This document shows, piece by piece, positions 20,886 through 32,379 of a DNA stretch of 64,000 bases; the stretch's first letter is position 1, and every line of letters starts with the position of its first letter. The notes under the pieces were generated by a model. That model saw only the letters and a program-made list of their open reading frames with translations. It had not been told where the DNA came from and searched no databases. This DNA is from Cristatella mucedo. Taxonomy: Eukaryota; Bryozoa; Phylactolaemata; Cristatellidae. Both the position numbers and the translations under genes were made by a program. The stretch spans positions 221,501 through 285,500 of the forward strand of contig WPIO01000173.1 in NCBI GenBank assembly GCA_009760855.2, written 5' to 3'.

Positions 20886-22215
20886 TAATGACATATTTAT
20901 GCTCATGGCGGACCAGCTGAACTCGTATATCGAAACCTCACACCTTGCTAGCAAGTTCCATTCTGGCTCAAGAGGTAATCACTACTCTGAGTCGGCATTG
21001 CTTCGGGTATGCAACGACCTACTTAGGAATGCAGACATGGGTAGAGTGTCTCTGCTTGTTTTGCTCGATCTTTTGGCAGCTTCTGATAAAATTGATCACA
21101 GCCTTCTTCTGGAGCGCCTCTCATCTCGCCTGCGCATCACTGGAACTGCTTTGCAATGGTTCAGGTCCTATCTAAGTTTTAGACACAAGAGTAGTGACGT
21201 GAATGGACGAAGATCAACATAGGTACCTCTAAAATATGGGGAACCTCAGGCTCCGCGATAGGTCCGGTTTGTTCCCGGTTTATGCTCTTCGTCTTGCTGA
21301 TGTGATTGCCAAGCACAATCTAGGCTTTCACTTCTATGCGGATGACACTCAGTTGTACCTTCGCTTTGATCCCTTTTAGCCTTCGAGCACCTCAACTTCT
21401 CTTAACTTACTTGCTGCGTGTATTGATTTTTCTAAAACTAAACGATGATACAACTAACATACTAGCTATGGGCAAACGCAGCGTTATTCACAAATTGGGA
21501 TGGCTAAAGCTTAAATTGGCTTTGCCAGCATATCTGCTGTTGAATCAGCCCGATATCTAGGTGTCGTGTTCCAAAGCTACCTCTTGTTAGACGACCACAT
21601 CAGCTTCACAGTCAAATCTGCCAATTTTCACCTTCATAACATTGCTAAAATTTGAGCTTGTTTGGAAAAGGATACCTCGTCCAAGTTAGTCCATGCAGTC
21701 GTGACATCCCGTCTTTTAGGTCCCTTCATTCTTTGGCTCCAGCCTATCCCTAAGATCTACTCCACCACGAGGCCAAGCATCAAACCATCAGCTTTTCGGA
21801 ATCCACCAGTCTACCAATACCTGGTACAAACTTCAAATCCTTTGGAGACCGTGCATTTAGCTCGTATGCTCCCAAAGCCTGGAACTCCCTCCCGACTTGC
21901 GTCAGAACATCCCCTGACTTGACCACATTTAAAAAGAACTTAAAAACACACCTATTTAGGACAGCATTTAATGGATCCCCGTGATTCGTCCTTCATGTGC
22001 TTATGGGTGCTGACACTGTGCATGCTGCAGCTAACTACATTTGCATGCTGACCCTGTGCATGCCACCCCTAACCATGTTATTCATGTTGTTTAATTATCA
22101 AGCATGATATTACTCATCATTTAATTGCATTTCATTTGGCTGCAAGTGTAGAGCGCCCAGAGAGAGATTGAGTTCTCTAAGGGTGCTTTATCAAGTGCAA
22201 TAATATTATTATTAT
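20886..22215 (+). mobile_element. LINE A copy, RT to 3' end
   Basis: Starts in the pre-RT region (ADQLNSYIETSHLASKF) and shows a damaged motif A (LDLLAASDKIDH), motif C (FYADDTQLY, in another frame) and the ENFLKLN region. A deletion of about 180 bases near 21715 joins TSRL to RSLHS. It ends with 3' UTR, hairpin and ATT tail. Head-to-head with the previous copy. Confidence 0.85.
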
Positions 22216-22234
22216 GTTAGTTATGCATGGAAGC

Positions 22235-22400
22235 AACATATCTATGAATCGCAGAAGCATGACCGATAGCTTCGGGTCTAAAGATCTACTTGCAATTTTT
22301 AATTCGGATATAGACTTCATGGTGAGGTTACCAGTGCAGACTTTCAATTTCTAACTTTTTACCTCTACGTTCTGCAACACCTAAAATACTTTGGAGACAA
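22235..22400 (-). mobile_element. LINE A pre-RT fragment
   Basis: Short minus-strand match to the region at 14930-15060 and 12720-12860 (GTTAGTTATGCATGGAAGC, AGACTTCATGGTGAGG). Confidence 0.45.
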
Positions 22401-22669
22401 TTCCTTCATTTCGCATGCTCCTATTCATATGATGACAAAAACCTCATATGTTACCTCCATTCCACGCAGCACCTTAATTTTAATTATTAATTAGTTCACT
22501 AGTGACCTGTTTATGACTTTCGAGTCCTTATCAAAGAAGGCGACTAGTCCCTGGGACCCTATTCACACTGTCCTGCTGCAACGATGCATTAATCAGCTAC
22601 TGCCACGATTAACATAATTAACATGTCATAAGCCTAAGGTAATGTCCCAGCTAATGTCAAAAAAGATAT
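22401..22669. other. Unassigned spacer
   Basis: No feature recognised. Confidence 0.3.
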
Positions 22670-25047
22670 AATCAGGCAGGTACTCAAGAAAGCCATTCTG
22701 GACCACAGATAACTTGAGCGACTACCGCCCATTCACCCTTCACCCTATAAAGACACTGGAACGAGTCGTGGCAGAGCTCTTATATTGAAACTTAAAACCT
22801 TGCTAGTTAGTTTCAGTCTGGTTTCAGAGCTAATCACTCCACAGAGTCAGCATTGCTTCGGATGTACAACGACCTCCTTATGAATACGGACATTGGTAGA
22901 GTATCTCTGCTTGTTTTGCTCGATCTTTCGGCAGTGCTTGATACTATCGATCGCCGAGTTCTTCGTGAACGCCTCTTGCATAATGCCTGTTCATTACTGG
23001 CACTGCATTTCAATGGTTCAAATCTTATCTATGTGGGGACTACAAAGCATCGACGTGAATGAACAAAGACCATCAGAAAACCTCTGAAATGTGGGGCACC
23101 TTAGGTCAATGTACAGACAATTGAACTTGTGACTAGTCGCCCTACAACAATTGGCCTGTACCAACCGGCCAATACGAAAATTGATTTAAATGACAACTAC
23201 TCTTTAACAGTAGCCCTAAGATTACAAATTGACAATACAAATAAAACTGATGCAGGTCTGTTTTATTTGATCAAATTAGGTTTTATATTTATTATATGTG
23301 TTAGTATAAATAAATATCATTGATACTTTGTAAAGTTAATAATTGTTTTAAATAATAAAATTTAAAATCATGGCGTCAGTGATTTAGTACGGAATTTCCG
23401 AGAGTGAAAATACAAGCAAAGACGAGCAAAAATACGAGCAGAGATACTGCGTCTTGCCAAAAATGTTCGACGGGCTGTTAAAGGTTACGGTCGTACGGAT
23501 ATTCTAATTTTTTTCCGTGCCATTGCATGTTTGTCGCATAGTTAGTAAAGAAGCTACAGTACCATTAAGATCAATTTATCTAAAACGTAATGAAAATTGT
23601 TTGAATTTTTAAAGGGAAAAAATGTTGTACTAATAATCCTGCTGCATAAATGTAAAAATTCAGACAGTCACGAATTCATTCTTAATTGTTTGAAGATATT
23701 GTGTAAATTAAAATTTGTATACTATTCCTATATATTGAAAATATACATCAATTGCCTTATAGGCCAGTTAGTACAAGGCAGTTGTCATAGGTCTAATAGT
23801 CGCACACCAGGTGGTATATAGATCTATTGTCATATAGGCCGGTTGGTACAGGCCAATTTTCGTAGGGTGAGTAGTCTTAGATTCAATAGTTATCAAACCG
23901 CAGGTCTCTGTGCTTGGTACGGTCCCTTTCAGAGTTCATAATCTTCTTCCAATTAATATGAAGACGATAACTAGGTGTGTCTATGCTTTGATCCCTCCCA
24001 GTCCTCATGTAGGTCGAATTGTCTCACTCCCTTGCCGCATGTATAGATGAAATCTGCACATGGATGACAAATTACTTTTTTTAATTGAATGATGGCAAAA
24101 TTGACGGATTTATTATTGGCAAACCAAGTGTGATTCAGAAATTGAAAAGGCCAACGCTAAAAATGTACTCTGCCACTAAATTCCTGTTGCATACGCACGA
24201 AATCTAGGTATCATGTCCCAAAGAGACCACCCGTTAGATGACAACATCGGCTCCACAATCAAGTCTGGATACTTTCAGCTATGTAGCATTTCGCAAATTT
24301 GGCGTGCTTAGACAAGGATACCACATTCAGGTTGGTCCATGCATTTGTGACATCCCGTCTTGATTTCTGTAAGTCACTGCTTGCTGGTCTACCGACCTAT
24401 GCAATAACAAGCTCACAGGTGGTGCACAACTCTGCAGTTATTTGTCTGTCGTAAGCGTCGCAGTTGACACATCACAACACTTCTCGCCGACCTCGACTGG
24501 CTACCAGTCAAGCAACGTAGCGACTTGAATTTTTTGTCGATCACTATTAGGTCCCTTAATTTTTTTACTCGAGCCTACCTATCAGGTTTACTTTCCCACC
24601 CGGGGAAGCTTCGTACCAGAAGGTTTTTGGATTGAAATGTTTACATATACCTTGCACGAATCTCATATCCCTTGGAGATCATGCCTTTAGCTCGTTTGTT
24701 CTCATCGCTCAGAGCTCAGTCCCGACTTGCATTAAAACACTTAGTAACTTGAATCACATTTAAAAAGAAATTAGAAACGCACGCACTTATCACACCATGT
24801 AGTGGGTCTTTGTGATTTGTCCTTCCTGGGCTTATGCATGCTGACACTATACATGCTGCCACTAACCACATTTGTCTTTTGGCTATGTATCACGTACCAC
24901 TAACTACGTTACTCTTGTTGCTTATTGAACTCGTTACCACAAGCCGTTCGATCGTGTTTCCTTTTCAGGAAATATGAAGTGCCTAGAAAAAGATTAAGTT
25001 CTCTGATAGTGCTTTGGAATGTATGTTATTATTATTATTATTATTTT
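22670..25047 (+). mobile_element. LINE A copy split by a DNA element
   Basis: The first part, 22670-23108, covers the pre-RT region, QSGFRANHSTESALL and motif A (LLDLSAVLDTIDR), up to the coding of motif B (the PQG turn). The second part resumes at about 23891 at exactly the next LINE position (the SVLGPVL codons) and continues through thumb, C-terminus, 3' UTR, a damaged hairpin and an (ATT)n tail at 25020-25044. The 782 bases between are a separate insertion. Confidence 0.85.
23109..23890. mobile_element. Inverted-repeat DNA element nested in LINE A
   Basis: The left end GACTAGTCGCCCTACAACAA, TTGGCCTGTACCAACCGGCC is mirrored at the right end (minus strand GACTACTCACCCTACGAAAA, TTGGCCTGTACCAACCGGCC). 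Inverted repeats of roughly 50 bases with an AATTGAAC/ATTGAATC outer part are visible. A subterminal copy of the GGCC...GTACA...GGCA motif lies at about 23760. AGGT at both junctions may be the target duplication. The interior is AT-rich, with only short frames (64 and 74 codons), so the element is non-autonomous. I cannot assign a superfamily. Confidence 0.7.
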
Positions 25048-25114
25048 GCGTGGCTGCATACTAGAATGTGCAGGCGATAGTTAATGAACATCAAATCTTA
25101 AGTGTGAGAAATTG

Positions 25115-25215
25115 ACATGCATTCTACCACTAACCCTGACATATGTAAAGTGCCTAGAGAAAGATTGAGTTCTCTGATGGCGCTTTATCAAGGCATTATT
25201 ATCATTATTATTATT
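25115..25215 (+). mobile_element. LINE A 3' tip
   Basis: End of the 3' UTR, hairpin (AAGTGCCTAGAGAAAGATTG, GAGTTCTCTGATGGCGC) and ATT tail. Ends about 40 bases before the terminal exon of gene 1, so it lies within the intron's 3' end. Confidence 0.8.
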
Positions 25216-25257
25216 CTGTTTGCATCGCTCTTTTGCTACCTGTGTTAACAAACCCAG

Positions 25258-26177
25258 GGTCCATTGCAGCAGAGAAGCAGCCACTGGCCTTCAGCCCTAC
25301 CTCGGAAGGCTTCCGTACGATTGTCCAATGCTGGGAGATGTCGGTGACATCAGAAGGTCATCTGCTACTGGCTGCCTTGCGGCACGGCCTGAAGGAGTGC
25401 AGTGAGAGTGGCACTGAGCTGAGCAGCTGGAGACCTGCAAGGCAGAGCGACAGAGGTGACGATGCAGTCATTTCAGTGCAGTCGCTGGACGACGGCCGAG
25501 CAGTTGTAGGCTTGTGGCACTCACGGCTCGTAGTGCTTCTCAGACAGAGCTATGTCGCTGCAGGCGTGTGGCTTGAGGAAAGACTGGTGGCTGTGCTGCA
25601 GTCACCTCCCAGAAAGCTGTCTGTGCTTGGCGACCGGCTTGCTGTGGCTGAAGGAAGTTTGACTAAGGACAAAGGCTTGATGCCCGGCCCAGGGCTGCAG
25701 CACCTGCAGCTGAGCACAGGGCTGCTGCTGTACAGCAGGATCTACGAGTATAACATCTGGAGTGTGGCTCTCACTGCTGCTGCTGTGGTAACAACAAGCT
25801 GCAGCCGTGTGAAGCTGAAAGGTACCCGCGAGCTGTACGTCGTGGACAGCCACAGCTACCGAGGTGGCCGATGCTTGAGGCACGAGGTTAGCTGTGACGA
25901 GGAAGTGTGGGGCATCTTTGCTGCAGGTGACAATCTGTATGTGGCTATAGCAGGGCTTCAGAAAGACATCGGCTGCAATTGCGTGAGTGCTCTCAGTGCA
26001 AAGACTGGACAGCTGCTTCAGCAAGTCATTTCTTACAGCAGTCAAGGACCACGCCTCAATGCTTACCTGTCAGTGAGCCAAGGACTGAAGACCGTTATAG
26101 CAGTGCTCAGCAAAGTGGAGGAGGAAAACTACTGGGGCAAGGTGACCGTGTACTCCGCATTACCAGGCTGCAGCTGA
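25258..26177 (+). CDS. Gene 1 terminal exon, propeller-like C-terminal domain
   Basis: Terminal exon: acceptor after TGTGTTAACAAACCCAG, open for about 306 residues, TGA at 26175-26177. It enters in phase 1, matching the donor at 17930. The protein is a series of short hydrophobic strands separated by turns (for example VISVQSLDDGRAVVGLW, RKLSVLGDRLAVAEG, VWGIFAAGDNLYVAIAG, LNAYLSVSQGLKTVIAVL), with strand-turn units every 40-50 residues. This resembles the beta-propellers that follow RING-B-box-coiled-coil modules in many invertebrate TRIM-like proteins. No NHL motif is clear, so the fold is an inference from pattern. GC content is visibly higher than in the surrounding introns and codons are mostly GC-ending, which supports coding. 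A GA microsatellite begins at the stop codon. On its own it would lack a start, so it cannot be a complete gene. Confidence 0.75.
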
Positions 26178-26213
26178 GAGAGAGAGCTAGCCAGCGAGAG
26201 AGAGAGAGCTAGC

Positions 26214-26263
<50 letters not shown>

Positions 26264-26264
26264 A
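26178..26264. repeat. GA microsatellite in 3' UTR
   Basis: Starts one base after the stop of gene 1. Two copies of an interrupted unit (GAGAGAGCTAGCCAGC) precede a purer (GA)n run. Confidence 0.9.
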
Positions 26265-26364
26265 GCCTTTGGGGGCGGCTGCTGCGGATCTGGAGAGACA
26301 GCTACCTAACACCCCTGCTACCCGGCTTCTTTCGACTGTGTCAAGTGTTTATGTACTTGCACAC

Positions 26365-26682
26365 TTACCTTGAAACAAGTGAATACGTAATCCACGATTT
26401 CTCTAGTTGATTGGCCTTCAGCCTTCTATGAGTACGATTCACTGTAGCCAGTTGCAGCAGCTGTGGCAAGGAGAAGCAGCCAGTGTTTGATGAATTAAAG
26501 GTCCAGCGATCGAGTTGCTGCTTTTCCGGAAGAAGCAAAGATAAACCAGGCCGGTTGAAGTCAATGCAGCCGGAGCAATGCCAAAGCTCGTTCGAGCTAC
26601 TAAGCTGACATAGTTGCGTTGGGATACTGATGTTGTCTAATCGCGTCCATGCATTGGCTTCGAATGGCCTTTTCAAGTTCAT
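26365..26682 (-). CDS. Unassigned minus-strand open frame, 105 codons
   Basis: Frame with ATG and TAG, preceded by an in-frame TAA. The sequence has non-repetitive protein-like composition (PTQLCQLSSSNELWHCSGC, then PGLSLLLPEKQQLDRW). It matches none of the LINE frames. Its strand-like, Trp-containing composition is reminiscent of a propeller fragment, so a decayed third paralogue in reverse orientation is possible. Equally it may be chance. Low certainty. Confidence 0.25.
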   Translation of the reverse strand: MNLKRPFEANAWTRLDNISIPTQLCQLSSSNELWHCSGCIDFNRPGLSLLLPEKQQLDRWTFNSSNTGCFSLPQLLQLATVNRTHRRLKANQLEKSWITYSLVSR

Positions 26683-26704
26683 CCGAGTGTGTTAAGTACG
26701 GCCA

Positions 26705-27850
26705 CTGACCGTTCTTTGGCTGCAAGACCTCTGGCAAAAGTGATTAAGGCCCATGGAATAGGATATAACTTCTATGCTGACAATACTCAGTTGTATTTGT
26801 CATTTAAACCGTCGGAATCTGCTGCAGCAACTGAGAAACTGAATCCTTGCCTTGCCGATATTCGATCCTGGATGTCGGAAAACTTCCTGAAATTAAATGA
26901 CGATAAAACCGAACTGCTTCTCATAGGACACCCTAAGCGTGTGGCTGGATTAAACGGCTTTGCTGTTCTAATAAGTGATGCTATTGTGCGACCTTCACCA
27001 CGTGCTCGTAATCTAGGTGTCGTGTTCGACAGCTGCCTCAATTTCAAAAGCTTCATTTAGAAGACTGCCTCTACAGCTAGCCATCACATCCGATCCTTAT
27101 CCAAGATTAGAAGCTGTCTCCCACAGTGGCTTGTAAAAAATTTAACTAGCTCTTTAGTTTTGTCTCGGCTTGATTATTGTAATTCCCTTTTGGCTGGGCT
27201 ACCAAAGAAAGCTATTATGCCACTTCAGCTGACCATGAATATGGATGCAAGGCTGGTCTTCAAGTCCCAGCGGTTTGAGCACGTGTCTCCTTTGCTGAAA
27301 GAGCTAGAAGGGTTGCCGGTTGAGCAAAGGATACAGAGCAAAGTTCTTATGCTGACCCACAAGGCCCGACACGGCTTGGCTCCTTCATACCTAGCTGAAC
27401 TGCTGCATCAGTTTCAGCCTGTTCGCGCCCTCAGGTCCTGTGTGGACAATGAATTAGCTGTGCCTTTCCTCTGCTTAAAGACAGTTGGCTACAGAAGCTT
27501 TAGCTCTGCAGGTCCTAGACTGTGGAACTCGCTTCCACAATTCTTACTCAACGAAATCTACTCTGCAACTGCCGACTATGGCACATCTTTTTCAGCGGTC
27601 CTGAACTGCTACTTCTATGCTACTCACTACCTCAGCTGCTCTCCTGACTCTGCTATGCTTCCCACTTTCTCTTTTTTGCGTGAGACGAAGTCTGTTGGCA
27701 ACCGAATGCGTACCGAAAGCCGCTTAGGCTGTGAGTGCGCTATACAAAACTCTCCTGCGTACCACCCACATGGTCTTTATGACTTTGTGGAGTTACTGAC
27801 GGAGATACATTACATTGCGTTACATTTCATTACATTACATTACAAAACGG
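26705..27850 (+). mobile_element. LINE B, RT C-terminal half to 3' end
   Basis: Starts in the region PLAKVIKAHGIGYNFYAD and includes the catalytic box as YADNTQLY (second Asp of the usual YADD lost), then ENFLKLNDDKTELLLIGHPK and the post-RT region in a 236-codon frame at 27160-27870 (LDYCNSLLAGLPKKA; AGPRLWNSLPQFLLN). An in-frame TAG at 27058 breaks the protein. It ends with GGAGATACATTACATT and an (ACATT)n-like tail. Confidence 0.9.
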
Positions 27851-28430
27851 CGCTTGAAAAAACCTGCTAAGCTATGCATCGGTCACACACGCTGAAATAC
27901 CTCTCTTCCATGCTACTGTCCATAGCTAGCGGAAATCTTTCTGGGATAAGAAAGTGTGCCAATGCCCTGAATCTGGAAAAGATCTCCTTGAGCTTAAGTA
28001 CGCCGACTCGACCAGAGAGTCAAAGTGCTCCTTCCATGAAAATTCGAGTGGGAACGGCCCCCACAAATTACCAGCTGCCATCACTAGAGTGATAGTAGAC
28101 GTACCAATGTTTATATCTTTTTGTCGGTATTTCAAATATTAGGTTTATGCTAGGCTCGCTCAAAGCTATCTGTCAGTTGTATCATCTTTCAAATTTAAAT
28201 AAGTTATACCGATAACATTAAATAGTCTCCTCCTTCGCCAGGGATTCACATTGGCACCCTCATATTGTCGTAGCACAGCAAAGGCATCGACGGTTCCAAC
28301 TTTTCTAAGCACTTTAATGGTTTTTTTAGTACCGTTTTTTCATAGACACTTAATAATTCTACCCTGGAAGAGCGAGCGCAGAATGAAGTGAGTCTTGGGG
28401 GAGGACGTGTGGCTGGTCTTGCTACATGTA
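27851..28430. other. Unassigned stretch
   Basis: No repeat or domain recognised. Short frames at 27874-28142 have no support. Confidence 0.3.
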
Positions 28431-28439
28431 TTGATGACA

Positions 28440-28595
28440 TCAGCACATAATGTAATGTAATGTCTCGCCTTCTGCTACTAGACAAAGTCATAAAGACCAC
28501 GTGGGTGCTACGCAGGAGTGTTTTGTATAGCCCACTCACAGCCTAAGCTTCTTTCGGTAAGCATTCGGTAGCCAGCAGACTTTAAGGTTCTGCCT
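28440..28595 (-). mobile_element. LINE B 3' tip
   Basis: Starts with the AATGTAATGTAATG tail on the minus strand, then the 3' UTR block GACAAAGTCATAAAGACCAC. A further degraded piece may extend to about 28700. Confidence 0.75.
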
Positions 28596-28774
28596 GCTGG
28601 CATGCTTAGCTTGTGAGTGGGCTTTTCAAAATTCTCCTGCTTTATACCCACGAAATCTCTGTGGCATTGTGGATTTACAGACGGAGATACACCAACTGAC
28701 TTCTGATCACAAGGGAAAGTGAGAGCTATTAACAGAAACAAGCAGAAGAGAGCATGAGAATGATAGAGAGAGAA

Positions 28775-28794
28775 CGAAAGAAAGTGTAAGTGAC

Positions 28795-28860
<66 letters not shown>

Positions 28861-28866
28861 TGGGAA
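28775..28866. repeat. AG microsatellite
   Basis: (AG)n, pure from about 28799 to 28848. Produces artefactual Ser-Leu frames on the other strand. Confidence 0.95.
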
Positions 28867-29595
28867 ACGTAAATAAAGGCAGCGATAGATAGTGGTAGCA
28901 AGACTAAGACCTTGCGAAAGAGAAAGAAAGACGTGATTGTAAGGATACAGCATATCTAGTCGAAAATTAACCAGAATTAAAGCAGGACCCTGGCGTGAAA
29001 ATCTAGGGTAGGCCTAAAAAGCAACACGATACTTTTAGTAGTTCGTATCGTGCATCTGAATGCACAGAATATTAGTCAGTTAAATGAATAAAGACTGTTC
29101 CGACAAACCTATCTAAAAAATTTTATTAGCTTATGCATTTGCATACCTTTCTACTGGTTTTTATTTGGCTGTTTCGGCACCAGTCTGATGCACTGGCACT
29201 TGATTCCTCAGAAGTTTACTTTCGAGAAACCACAAAGTGGAATCGAATGCTATTTATAGCCGGCAATGGAGAAGTATGAGAGTTGCAGGGACATCGTCTT
29301 GCAATTGAGGCAGAGGCAGGATTCACTCACTCGCGTCAGGACTGTGGCTAGCGTCCTGCTTGCAGGAGCTAATTATGTCAAATTTGCAACCTGCTTACAT
29401 CGAGCCGGCAGGGTGTAGCGTTTTACTGACCTGTTCAAATGGGATTTGATTTGCAGCCAAACCAAATGATGGTTGGACCAGTGGGTAAATCACGTTGATC
29501 ACCCCTCAGAGTGATATCCTTGACCCGTCAGAATGACAACTCTCATGCTTCTCCAGAATGACATCCTCCCTTTCAAAGAAGCTGTATTGCATAGA
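28867..29595. other. Unassigned stretch
   Basis: No gene recognised. A CAGAGTGATATCC / CAGAATGACATCC motif recurs three times between 29500 and 29570. Confidence 0.3.
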
Positions 29596-29599
29596 AGTA

Positions 29600-30275
29600 A
29601 ATGTCTAGGTTATTCTTGGAAATAATATCGGCAAGTGGAAGATTGTCAAATTTGAAAAGAACCAGACCAAGCACGAGTCTCAGAGGTATCGTGCAGTTCA
29701 GTAGTTTCTAGAACGGTCTGTCTCAGTCCACATCCGTAGTATGCAGTCTCGAAGAGAGATAGGTATTAAACAATTGCAGTATCAGTTCGGTTTCATCTAT
29801 GATTAGAGATGCTCGAGGACTTGATGATCAGTAATATCAGTAGCTCTCGTAAGATCGAATGAAATAGGCGTAGAGAATCTTCATAGTCTTTATTCCTAAC
29901 AAGGTCCTTATACTCGTGAAGCAATCGTGAGTCCGAGGTGCAACAGGCTCTAAAAACAGGACTACGAATTGCTTGATAGCTCTGAAGTTTCAAAATATGA
30001 GTTCAGCTGGCTTACCACGACTCTCGTGTCTTTAATAGAATGACTGCGGAATTTGCTCAGGTAATCTTGTACGATTGCTTCTTTTTGAGTAGTGGCCTAA
30101 CTACAGCCTCTTTCAAGGCTTAGGTACGTGGCCTGAGCCTAATCAGATATTTATGATATGATTTTTGCAAAGCAAGAGCAGGCCTGCCCATCCCAGCCGC
30201 AGAACAATGGGAATATTATCTGGATGACTGTTTGTCGTCTTTGATCGACACATGAGCTTCAGGATCAAGGCAATG
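29600..30275 (-). mobile_element. Diverged LINE A-like pre-RT to RT region
   Basis: The minus strand keeps the order of the LINE A segment around the ELL..ATDITDHQVL (motif A) and LLKK...A.VRPLL regions (TTTTGAGTAGTGGCCTAAC at about 30088). Old or a related subfamily. Confidence 0.5.
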
Positions 30276-30282
30276 ACAAATA

Positions 30283-30540
30283 CTCTCCTGCTGCCAACTG
30301 TGGCTCATCATTTTCAGCGGTCCTGAGCTGCTACTTCCATGAGACTCGCTACCTCAACTGCTCTCATGACTCTGCTATGCTTCCCACTTTCTCTTTGTTG
30401 CGTGAGACGAAGTCTGCTGTCTACCGAATGCGTACCGAAAGCTGCTTAGGCTGTTAGTGCGCTATACAAAACTCTCCTGCGTAACACCCACATGGTCTTT
30501 ATGACTTGGTGGAGTTACAGACGGAGATACATTACATATA
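30283..30540 (+). mobile_element. LINE B 3' end
   Basis: Matches 27585-27825 closely: CAGCGGTCCTGAGCTGCTAC, CTGACTCTGC-type block and GGAGATACATTACAT. Confidence 0.85.
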
Positions 30541-31050
30541 TGTGACCCTGACATAAATTCCAACTCAGAAAGCATAGAAAAGGTTCGCTTAGATGAGGCT
30601 AAAGAGCTTGTACAAACTATTTACATTTACAAGATCGACATCATTCACATTCGTGATTGGCAACAATCACTTCATAAACTCATAAACAGCATGTAGTCGA
30701 GCGAAATCATAAATAATTAATTGACAGAACTCAGTTTTTTTGCGTGAGGAGTTCAGCTCTATAATTTCAATTTACAGCATCCACACGAGATTCAGTCAAT
30801 CGCAAGCATTTACTCGATTGGCTTTATTCATGGGAGCGTGGTCATGAGCTTTATTGTCAGAACTCAGCGGATCGGTAGCATTAAATTGGCAGAATGACTT
30901 TTCGTGCTAGGCAGAATTTACTTGATCCGCTGTATCTATGCAACAGGTAGCCTTCAAAGGATCCATGTTATGAACCCAACCGATTTACCTAACTTCGTTT
31001 TGTCCCCAGTAGCCCTGGCTATTACAGAGAGTGGCTAAACGCTAACGATG
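30541..31050. other. Unassigned stretch
   Basis: No feature recognised. Confidence 0.3.
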
Positions 31051-31447
31051 TGCAGAGACCTAACCTGTGATCCGTGTCCACGTAAATCTTCACTAGTTTC
31101 AGTGAAGATTGTGCCCTCCCATAATGCCAAGATTTTGAGACTCGGCACTAACAAAAATCTGCAAGGACAGTGAAGAGAGACTCAAAATTAGCAAAGGCAC
31201 TAAGAATGTGAGTGATAGGCTATTGATCTGTACGGCGGGTGATTACTGTCGTACTCACTAACTGTGCTTGTGTGAGCTCACGCCCAAATCCGGGACTCGC
31301 CAACAGAGTGTAGCTCTGGGGGAGCGATTGAAGTTAAAGACGCCAGACAATGTCAATGCCTAATATGCTAGCTCGGTTGTTTATGTCGTAAGTTCATCGC
31401 GTTCAAAATCGTACTCTATATTGATCTGCTGCTATGCCTCGATGTCA
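31051..31447. repeat. Direct repeat, left copy (LTR-like)
   Basis: Begins TGCAGAGACCT and ends ATGTCA. Matches 31981-32379 along its whole length at roughly 80 percent by eye (397 against 399 bases). Conserved blocks include TCAAAATTAGCAAAG and GATATGCTAGCTC-like segments. Confidence 0.75.
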
Positions 31448-31980
31448 AATGACACAGCCACTGCTACATTAGAATGTCATAATCAACGAAGCCGCAGATA
31501 CGATTAAGTTACAGTCACTTTATGAAGTGAAGCAGCTGCAACTGTATGAAAGGGCTTGCCTTGCAATAACTAAAAAGTTTAAGAAACTCGGACAAATGTC
31601 TTACTGAAGAGATAACATCAAACGATATGTATCTGATTCTTGCTTTCTCTAACGAACGGCATGTCGAAAACTGATGTTCTAAAGATTTCAAAGTGCAATC
31701 AGCCAGGGAAAACCCAAATGACCTGGATTATGGCCCCTGTTGGAGAAAACTTACGTTGCTAGCAGGCTAATGTTAATAACGTGGATAGATCATATAATGT
31801 ATATACATTTACAACCCTAATGTAAAAGTTTCAGTTACCAGTCTTAATTAGTGCCGCCTACCTTCTTCATACATACCTTAGGCACAACCAGTGAGTAAAT
31901 ATTTCGCTGACATTCAAGGTAGACCGGCTGGTAAAACTCTAAAGAAAACTGAATAAAAATAATATATCTGCAAATCAACC
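31448..31980. other. Interior between the direct repeats
   Basis: 533 bases without a convincing frame, primer-binding site or polypurine tract. If the pair is an LTR pair, this would be a non-coding interior. Confidence 0.4.
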
Positions 31981-32379
31981 TGCAGAGACCTAGAAAGTGA
32001 TCCTTGTCCACGTAAATCCTCACAAGTTTGAGCAGAGTTAGTACCCTCGAAAAACGCCAAGCTTTTGAGACTCAGCACTAATGAATATCTGCAAGGGCAG
32101 TGAATAGCGACTCAAAATTAGCAAAGCTGCTAATATTGTGTGTGATATGATACATATCTGTGTGGCGGTTGATTACCATCGTACTCACTAACCGTGCTTG
32201 AGTGAGCTCACGCCAAACTCTGGGACTCACTCACAGAGTGTCGCTCTAGGAGAGCGACCGAAGACAAAGACTCATGAAAAAGTCAATGCCTGATATGCTA
32301 GCTCTGTTATTTATGTCATACGTTAATCGTGTTTAAAATCGAACTCTATGTTGGTTCGCTGATATGCCTCGGCATGTCA
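31981..32379. repeat. Direct repeat, right copy (LTR-like)
   Basis: Second copy of the 31051-31447 repeat, with the same TG start and CA end. The bases flanking the pair (ACGATG and TTCCTA) do not match, so no target duplication is visible. Confidence 0.75.

Noticed and set aside
25602-26045. 147-codon minus-strand frame
   Set aside because: Antisense shadow of the gene 1 terminal exon.
28707-28953. Ser/Leu-rich proteins on the minus strand
   Set aside because: Translations of an (AG)n microsatellite.
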